Below, piece by piece: positions 5,639-10,063 of a DNA stretch of 10,063 nucleotides (positions are counted from its first letter, which is position 1; the number at the start of each line of letters is the position of its first letter). The notes below the pieces were generated by a model. That model searched no databases and had not been told where the DNA came from. It was given only the letters and a program-made list of their open reading frames with translations. Both the position numbers and the translations under genes were made by a program. The DNA comes from an uncultured Butyricicoccus sp. (GTDB lineage: Bacteria; Bacillota; Clostridia; Oscillospirales; Butyricicoccaceae): NCBI GenBank assembly GCA_900555465.1, contig USLE01000022.1, positions 1 through 10,063 on the forward strand. The letters run 5' to 3'.

Positions 5639-6343
5639 ATGGGACTGAAAGCAGTATTTTTCGATCTGGATGACACGCTGTACACCAGCTTTCAGGCGTG
5701 CGACGCCTATGCGTACGAGAGGCTGGCAGCATGGGCGGAGGACGAGCTCGGCGTTTCTGGCGCCGCGTTCACCGAGGCCTACCGTGTAAACCGCCACCGG
5801 CTCGGCCGGCAGCAGCCGGGCATGCCGCCCGTGCATGACCGCGTGCTGTTCGCGCAGGGCGCGCTCGAGCGCATGGGGCTGAACGCCATCCGCTATGCGC
5901 GCAAGGCGCACCGCGTCTACTGGGATGCGGTGATCTCTAAAATGGAGCTCCGTCCGGGCGTGACCGCGCTGCTGGACGATCTGAAACAGGCGGGCGTCAA
6001 GACCGCGGTCTGCACGGACATGCTGGCGGACATCCAGATGGAAAAGCTGGAATACCTCGGCCTTGCCGACCGGATCACCTATCTGGTTTCGAGCGAGGAG
6101 GCCGGGATGGACAAGCCCGGCGCGCCGATCTTCTGGCTGGCGCTCGCCAAATGCGGCTGCCTGCCGGGCGAGGCCGTCATGGTGGGCGACAACTTCCGGC
6201 ACGACGTACAGGGCGCGACCGACGTCGGCATCGGGGGCGTGTGGCTCAACTGGACGCATCTGCCGCGGCCGGAGGACAGCCGGGCGTATACGGAAGTACA
6301 TGATTTTGAGCAGGCGGCGGACTACATCCGTACCCTGCTGTAA
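5639..6343 (+). CDS. HAD-superfamily hydrolase (phosphatase, subfamily IA-like)
   Basis: All four HAD motifs are present: DLDDT at 9-13 (nucleophile D9, acid/base D11), CTD at 125-127 (T126), the lysine in MDKPGAP (K159), and GDNFRHD at 183-189 (D184 and D189 for magnesium). A helical cap of about 80 residues sits between motifs I and II, as in class IA enzymes such as YjjG or phosphoglycolate phosphatase. The substrate is probably a small phosphorylated metabolite but cannot be told from sequence. The ATG at 5639 is chosen since AGGG lies just upstream and DLDDT is then at the usual place; an in-frame open stretch upstream overlaps ywlG and is not coding. It is the second gene of the ywlG unit. 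Confidence 0.9.
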   Translation: MGLKAVFFDLDDTLYTSFQACDAYAYERLAAWAEDELGVSGAAFTEAYRVNRHRLGRQQPGMPPVHDRVLFAQGALERMGLNAIRYARKAHRVYWDAVISKMELRPGVTALLDDLKQAGVKTAVCTDMLADIQMEKLEYLGLADRITYLVSSEEAGMDKPGAPIFWLALAKCGCLPGEAVMVGDNFRHDVQGATDVGIGGVWLNWTHLPRPEDSRAYTEVHDFEQAADYIRTLL

Positions 6344-6372
6344 ACAGAAACCGGAACAGGAAGGGATAACCG

Positions 6373-6633
6373 ATGGAACATTTTGATTACAAGCCGCGCG
6401 GGGTCTGCCCGATGAAGATCTCCTTTGACCTTGACGGGGACAAGGTGCACAACGTGTCCTTCCTCGGCGGCTGCAACGGCAATTTGCAGGCGATCAGCCG
6501 CGTGGTCGAGGGCATGACCGTCGAGCAGATCGAGGGCTACTTCAAGGGCATCTCGTGCAGCGGCAAGGGCACCAGCTGCTCGGATCAGCTGGCGACCGCG
6601 GTGCGCGCGGCTTATGAGAAAGAAGCGAGATAA
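6373..6633 (+). CDS. TSCPD domain-containing protein (TIGR03905 family)
   Basis: An 86-aa stand-alone TSCPD domain. Visible features are GVCPMKISFDLD (10-21), FLGGCNGNLQAISRVVEGM (30-48), CSGKGTSCSDQLA (62-74) and cysteines at 12, 34, 62 and 69. TSCPD domains also occur at the C-terminus of vitamin-B12-dependent ribonucleotide reductases, where they are probably metal-binding. The role of the free form is unknown. The family signature TSCPD reads TSCSD here, so proline is replaced by serine while the cysteine is kept. RBS AGGAAGGG lies upstream. It is the last gene of the ywlG-HAD unit, 29 bp after the HAD gene. Confidence 0.88.
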   Translation: MEHFDYKPRGVCPMKISFDLDGDKVHNVSFLGGCNGNLQAISRVVEGMTVEQIEGYFKGISCSGKGTSCSDQLATAVRAAYEKEAR

Positions 6634-6646
6634 ACTTTGAGACAAA

Positions 6647-6676
6647 AAAAGGACGATGCTGATGCATCGTCCTTTT
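6647..6676. terminator. Bidirectional terminator between the convergent TSCPD and PPTase genes
   Basis: AAAAGGACGATGC (6647-6659) pairs fully with GCATCGTCCTTTT (6664-6676) around a TGAT loop. The run of seven A on the left (6644-6650) and four T on the right lets it serve both strands, fitting its place between converging genes. Confidence 0.9.
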
Positions 6677-6707
6677 CATTTGGCACTGTAGTTTCAATCG
6701 AGAGCCT

Positions 6708-7373
6708 TTACGGCTGGTCCATGATGTGCAGCACCGGCTGCTCGGCGTCCGCCTGCCGGACGCATACCGCCAGACGGTAGTCCGGATCCGCGCCGAACGC
6801 GGGCAGGAACAAAGAAACCGCTTCGCGCACCTCGCCGTAGTCCAGCACCACGGGCGCGCGGCGGATGTCGATCCAGAAGCTGCGCAGCGGCAGGTCAAGG
6901 CCGCGGCCGGTGGATTTGACAAAGCTCTCCTTGAGCGTCCACAGCTTGTAAAACGCATCGTCCCGCGCGGAGGGGAGCAGGGTGTTCAGGTAGCGCACCT
7001 CCTCCTTGTGGAAAAAGCGGGAGGCGACGTCGCGCCGGCCGGGCTCGCACCGCTCGATATCCACGCCGACCGGGTGGTCGCTGATCGCGCAGACCGCCCA
7101 GTCCGCCGAGTGGGACAGGCTGAAATGCACGCCCGGTTCACTGACCAGATAGGGCTTGCCGCCCTCCGCGATCGAGAGCGCGAGCGGGTGCACGACCCAC
7201 GGGAAGTGCTGCGCGACCGCATATTCGAGCAGCAGCGAGGCCGCAAACCCCTGTGCCCGCGCCGCGCCGCGGCGGCGGTCGATCTGCTCCAGCCGTCCGC
7301 GCGACAGCCGCGCGCGGGAGGCCCCGTCATCCGGATTGACGGCGGACACCGGGATGGCATATACTGCGGTCAA
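6708..7373 (-). CDS. 4'-phosphopantetheinyl transferase (Sfp type)
   Basis: The enzyme moves phosphopantetheine from coenzyme A to a serine of carrier proteins, making active acyl or peptidyl carriers. Motifs are in the order known for the family: HFSLSHS (83-89), GVDIE (103-107, magnesium ligands D105 and E107), FHKEEV (121-126) and KLWTLKESFVKSTGRGL (143-159) with W145, K148, E149 and K153. At 221 aa it has the two-lobe Sfp length, not the short AcpS length. A TTG at 7371-7373 is chosen as start, as GGGGG lies seven bases upstream and no ATG fits; an upstream in-frame TTG at 7460 precedes the promoter and is rejected. No carrier-protein gene or NRPS/PKS is adjacent, so its target is unknown. 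Confidence 0.9.
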   Translation of the reverse strand: MTAVYAIPVSAVNPDDGASRARLSRGRLEQIDRRRGAARAQGFAASLLLEYAVAQHFPWVVHPLALSIAEGGKPYLVSEPGVHFSLSHSADWAVCAISDHPVGVDIERCEPGRRDVASRFFHKEEVRYLNTLLPSARDDAFYKLWTLKESFVKSTGRGLDLPLRSFWIDIRRAPVVLDYGEVREAVSLFLPAFGADPDYRLAVCVRQADAEQPVLHIMDQP

Positions 7374-7410
7374 ATGAATTCCCCCTAAAAAATGGCTTTT
7401 TGCTTTTTCT

Positions 7411-7440
7411 ATTATAGCATAGTTTCGTGGGATTTGACAA
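7411..7440 (-). promoter_or_regulatory. Sigma-A promoter of the PPTase gene
   Basis: On the minus strand TTGTCA (7440-7435) and a perfect TATAAT (7416-7411) are 18 bp apart, about 40 bp before the TTG start. A 16-bp palindrome at 7446-7461 lies directly upstream of the -35. Confidence 0.75.
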
Positions 7441-7445
7441 TTCTC

Positions 7446-7461
7446 TTTGCCGCGCGGCAAA
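7446..7461. repeat. Perfect 16-bp palindrome upstream of the PPTase promoter
   Basis: TTTGCCGCGCGGCAAA reads the same on both strands. It lies five bases upstream of the PPTase -35 and 43 bp after the end of the GH3 gene. There is no T tract on the minus strand, so it is a better candidate operator than a terminator for the GH3 gene. Confidence 0.5.
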
Positions 7462-7503
7462 AATGCAGACCAAGGGGGGACCCGACGCTTAGAAGGCAGG
7501 ATC

Positions 7504-8664
7504 TCACCTTGCCGCTTCCATCAGCCCGAGGTCCATCTTCCAGCGGATGACGCGGATCGCAGACTCGCGGATGCGGCCTTCGCTGATCGTGCCATCCTGC
7601 ACGGCGGCGAGCACCGCGTTGTACTGCGTGACAAAGTCCGAGGACACCAGCATGTCGTTGCCCGCCTGCACCGCGAGCACGGCCGCGTTTTCGCCGCCGG
7701 TGTAGTCCGTGATGGCTTCCATAATCAGGTCGTCGGTCATGATGACGCCGTCAAAGCCGAGTTCGTCCCGCAGAATGTCGTGCACCGCGGGGGAGAGCGA
7801 CGCGGGCAGGTCGCTGTCCATGCAGTTTACAATGTTGTGGCTGACCAGAACGGCCTGCGCACCCGCCTCGATGCCCGCCTGAAACGGCAGGAAATCGCTT
7901 TCGCGGAAGGTCTCGAGCGGGCGCTCGTCGATGGCGATGCCGGTGTGGGTATCCACGTTGCTGCCGTAGCCCGGGAAGTGCTTGAGCACCATGCCGGTAT
8001 TGTCCGCTAGCATCTGCGCGACCACCGTGCGCACATATTCGCTGGTCTGCGCGGCGTCCCGACCGAAGGCGCGGGCGTTCATGAAGTCGCTCGGGTCGGT
8101 GGATACGTCGCACACGGGCGCAAAGTTGACGTTCACGCCGATGGACGCGAGCAGCTCGTCCTTTTCCCCGGTGTCGCTGACGATGCGGTCAAACCCGCCC
8201 TCATTGTACAGCGCCTGCGGGGAGCGGAACTTTTCGGCGCGGAAATTCGGATTGGAGCTGACGCGCACGACCGTGCCGCCCTCCTCGTCCACGCCGATCA
8301 GCATGGGGGTCGCGGCCGCGTCCTGATAGGACTGGATGGTGGCGGTGATGCTGTCCGGGGTCTGGCCCTCGAAGTCGCGGCCGAACAGGATGTAGCCGCC
8401 GATGCTGTATTCCCCGGCGAGCGTGGCCGCGTCCACCTCCGGGCAGCGCGCAAAGAACATCTGCGCCACCTGCGCTTCGAGCGGCAGGTTGTTGACGTAC
8501 AGCTCGGCCGGATCGGGCTCGACCGGTTCGGGCGCGGCGGCCTCCGGGGCGGCGGTCTCGCTGTCCGTGGGCGCGGCGGGTTCGGCAGGAGTGTCCTGCC
8601 CGCAGGCGGCCGTGCCGCACAGGCACAGAAATGCCAGAAACAGTGCTGTGATGCGTTTTTTCAT
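7504..8664 (-). CDS. nagZ: Lipoprotein beta-N-acetylhexosaminidase, glycoside hydrolase family 3 (NagZ-like)
   Basis: The 386-aa product is a GH3 hydrolase of the NagZ type, which removes beta-linked N-acetylglucosamine from muropeptides in cell-wall turnover. Evidence is LFGRDF (93-98), IGVDEEGGTVVR (123-134), NFAPVCDV (180-187), KHFPGYGSNVDTHTG (228-242, with the D238/H240 pair typical of NagZ) and VIMTDDL with the likely nucleophile D311. The N-terminus is a lipoprotein signal peptide with a TAAC lipobox (C21) followed by a proline/alanine/glutamate-rich linker to about residue 52, so it is anchored on the outer face of the membrane, as in Gram-positive relatives. RBS AGGTGAG precedes the ATG. 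A TATAAT at 8700-8695 on the minus strand is a likely -10 without a good -35. Confidence 0.9.
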   Translation of the reverse strand: MKKRITALFLAFLCLCGTAACGQDTPAEPAAPTDSETAAPEAAAPEPVEPDPAELYVNNLPLEAQVAQMFFARCPEVDAATLAGEYSIGGYILFGRDFEGQTPDSITATIQSYQDAAATPMLIGVDEEGGTVVRVSSNPNFRAEKFRSPQALYNEGGFDRIVSDTGEKDELLASIGVNVNFAPVCDVSTDPSDFMNARAFGRDAAQTSEYVRTVVAQMLADNTGMVLKHFPGYGSNVDTHTGIAIDERPLETFRESDFLPFQAGIEAGAQAVLVSHNIVNCMDSDLPASLSPAVHDILRDELGFDGVIMTDDLIMEAITDYTGGENAAVLAVQAGNDMLVSSDFVTQYNAVLAAVQDGTISEGRIRESAIRVIRWKMDLGLMEAAR

Positions 8665-8694
8665 CTCTGTCTCACCTCATGATAGATTGAAACC

Positions 8695-8764
8695 ATTATA
8701 CAGGAAAAAAGGGCGGTTGCATAGCCCTGTCCGCTTATGGTAAGATAGAGGGACGAAAAGGAGG
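8695..8764. promoter_or_regulatory. Divergent promoter region between nagZ and gluQ
   Basis: For the plus strand, TTGCAT (8717-8722) and TAAGAT (8741-8746) are 18 bp apart, followed by AAAAGGAGG at 8756-8764, seven bases before the gluQ start. For the minus strand, TATAAT at 8700-8695 is a good -10 for nagZ, but no clear -35 is seen. The two promoters nearly overlap. Confidence 0.5.
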
Positions 8765-8771
8765 AAGAAAC

Positions 8772-9698
8772 ATGCAGACCATCGGACGCTTTGCGCCCAG
8801 CCCGAGCGGGCGGATGCACCTCGGCAATGTGCTGTGCGCGCTGCTGGCGTGGCTGTCGGCGCGGCACCAGGGCGGGCAGTACCTGCTGCGCATCGAGGAT
8901 CTGGACACCTTGCGCTGCCCGCGCAGCTATGCGGAGCTGATTCTGGACGACCTGCGCTGGCTGGGGCTGGACTGGGACGGGGCAGTGCCGTATCAGTCCG
9001 AGCGCACCGCGATCTATGAGGGGTATGAAGCCATCCTGCGCGAAAAGGGGCTGCTGTACCCCTGCTTCTGCTCGCGCGCGGCGCTGCACGCGGCCTCTGC
9101 GCCGCATTTGTCGGACGGGCGCGTGGTCTACGCGGGCACCTGCCGCGATCTGACGCCCGAGCAGGTTGCGGAGAAGCGCAAGACCCGCTCCCCGGCGACG
9201 CGCGTGCGCGTGCCGGACGAGGAAGTCCGCTTCACGGACGGGGTGTTCGGCGCGTACCGCGAAAACCTCGCGCGCGAGTGCGGGGATTTCATCATCCGCC
9301 GGTCGGACGGGGTGTTCGCCTATCAGCTCGCGGTCGTGGTGGACGACGCGCTCTCCGGCGTGACCGAGGTGGTGCGCGGCGCGGACCTGATCTCCTCCAC
9401 GCCGCGGCAGATCTGGCTGCACCGGCTGTTCGGCTTTGCGCCGCCCGTGTTCGTGCATATCCCGCTGCTGTGCGACCACGACGGCCGCCGCCTGTCCAAG
9501 CGGGACGAGGACCTCGATCTCGGCCTGCTGCGCCAGCGGTTCACCCCCGAGCAGGTGATCGGCGCGCTGGCCTGCGCCGCGGGGCTGCTTGACCGGCCCG
9601 AGCCGGTCGCCGCGCGCGAGCTGGCCGCGGACTTCGCATGGGATAAAATCCCGCGGCACGACCTATTTTTGCCGGATGTGTTCCGGGAGGGGGGCTGA
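8772..9698 (+). CDS. gluQ: Glutamyl-Q tRNA(Asp) synthetase
   Basis: This paralogue of the glutamyl-tRNA synthetase catalytic domain attaches glutamate to the queuosine at position 34 of tRNA(Asp). It has the class I HIGH-type motif PSPSGRMHLGN (9-19), LLRIEDLDTLR (38-48), the zinc site with C98, C100, Y120 and C124 (family pattern CxC...YxxxC), and the KMSKS-type motif RLSKRDED (240-247). At 308 aa it ends soon after the catalytic domain and lacks the anticodon-binding domain of true GltX, which distinguishes the two. Queuosine genes are not adjacent. The stop codon falls inside the first copy of an intergenic repeat. Confidence 0.92.
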   Translation: MQTIGRFAPSPSGRMHLGNVLCALLAWLSARHQGGQYLLRIEDLDTLRCPRSYAELILDDLRWLGLDWDGAVPYQSERTAIYEGYEAILREKGLLYPCFCSRAALHAASAPHLSDGRVVYAGTCRDLTPEQVAEKRKTRSPATRVRVPDEEVRFTDGVFGAYRENLARECGDFIIRRSDGVFAYQLAVVVDDALSGVTEVVRGADLISSTPRQIWLHRLFGFAPPVFVHIPLLCDHDGRRLSKRDEDLDLGLLRQRFTPEQVIGALACAAGLLDRPEPVAARELAADFAWDKIPRHDLFLPDVFREGG

Positions 9699-9848
9699 CG
9701 CGGGGTTCCTGTAAGCATATTGCTGAACTGCGTATTCGCGGCTTGGGATATCGTACACCATTCCCGTAGGGGCCGACGACCCGGCGGCCCGTTTTGTGCC
9801 GCTGACGCGAAGTTCACGGGTGCTGATTCATAACTGCGTATTCGCGGC
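9694..9848. repeat. Imperfect direct repeat of about 48 bp downstream of gluQ
   Basis: Two copies (9694-9742 and 9801-9848) begin with GCTGACGCG and end with the identical 17-mer AACTGCGTATTCGCGGC (9726-9742, 9832-9848), with a diverged middle. Between them lies CCCGTAGGGGCCG...CGGCCC, a small GC-rich hairpin. The first copy starts in the gluQ stop codon region. This looks like a dispersed intergenic repeat family rather than coding DNA. Confidence 0.6.
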
Positions 9849-9868
9849 CTGCGCGGCCGCACTGCGGG

Positions 9869-9905
9869 CAAGAGGGAGGAAACCAAATCGGTTTCCTCCC
9901 TCTTG
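9869..9905. terminator. Long perfect hairpin, possible terminator after gluQ
   Basis: CAAGAGGGAGGAAACC (9869-9884) pairs over all 16 bases with 9890-9905 around an AAATC loop. No T tract follows on either strand, so as an intrinsic terminator it is atypical. It may instead be part of the intergenic repeat or a transcript-end stabiliser. Confidence 0.45.
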
Positions 9906-10063
9906 TCAATCACCCGCTTTCCCTTTAGGGCGCGCTTCGCGCGCAAAGGTGCGTAACGGCAAACTTTCCGCCGCCCATTTGCCCCAAGCAACAAGAAGGA
10001 CGGTTGCCACCCCTCTCCGTAGGGCGCGATGGAGTGATATAATAAAACCGCACACCTAAGGGA
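9906..10063. other. Gene-free end of the window with a second hairpin and a -10-like site
   Basis: No coding sequence is supported; an open frame through here is low-complexity, GC-driven and crosses the hairpins. A hairpin forms from CCTTT/AAAGG (9922-9926, 9945-9949) stacked near GCGCGC/GCGCGC (9930-9935, 9939-9944). TATAAT occurs at 10038-10043 on the plus strand and may belong to a gene beyond the edge, but no -35 is found at 16-19 bp. Confidence 0.4.

Noticed and set aside
5537..6301. Long minus-strand open frame opposite the HAD gene
   Set aside because: The plus strand encodes all four HAD motifs; the antisense translation has no recognisable motif and only reflects high GC content.
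8661..9659. 332-codon minus-strand open frame opposite gluQ
   Set aside because: The plus strand carries the full set of GluQ motifs and a strong ribosome-binding site; the antisense frame is arginine/alanine-rich shadow.
9796..10059. 87-codon open frame at the right end
   Set aside because: It runs through the repeat copy and both hairpins, has no ribosome-binding site and no recognisable protein pattern.

Overview
The window looks like a chromosomal piece of a GC-rich, spore-forming member of the Clostridia (an Oscillospiraceae/Ruminococcaceae-like Firmicute), with an AT-richer mobile element inserted into it. The evidence for the host is a cotJABC spore-coat operon, a ywlG-family gene and Firmicute-style ribosome-binding sites, together with a sharp change in base composition near position 4300. 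Genus and species cannot be fixed from the sequence alone.

Positions 1 to about 4300 are the right-hand part of the element; its left end lies outside the window. From left to right it holds an IS21-like end (24-bp spaced repeats), a 104-aa protein resembling a serine-recombinase N-terminal domain without its catalytic residues, a 339-bp intergenic region rich in palindromes, a 190-aa Hin/resolvase-like protein that also lacks its catalytic residues but keeps a C-terminal helix-turn-helix, a 194-aa stand-alone tyrosine-recombinase catalytic domain with a complete active site, a strong terminator, a 49-aa SHOCT-like protein, and an intact 536-aa large serine recombinase whose stop codon is about 50 bp from the junction.

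Positions 4301-4943 (minus strand) hold cotJA, cotJB and the first 62 codons of cotJC. The cotJC reading frame departs from the family right after the conserved LTDIG, so the element sits inside cotJC and separates the two halves of its presumed manganese centre. A large serine recombinase at the edge of an element that splits a mother-cell sporulation gene is the arrangement known from skin (sigK) and SP-beta (spsM) of Bacillus subtilis. Developmentally timed excision is therefore a real possibility, but it is inference here.

Positions 5071-6633 (plus) are a compact three-gene unit: a YwlG/TIGR01440 protein, a HAD-superfamily hydrolase and a small TSCPD-domain protein, closed by a clear bidirectional terminator. 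On the minus strand follow an Sfp-type 4'-phosphopantetheinyl transferase (TTG start, good sigma-A promoter) and a lipoprotein beta-N-acetylhexosaminidase of family GH3. Divergent from the latter is a plus-strand glutamyl-Q tRNA(Asp) synthetase. Positions 9699-10063 contain no convincing gene but carry a repeated intergenic unit and two strong hairpins.
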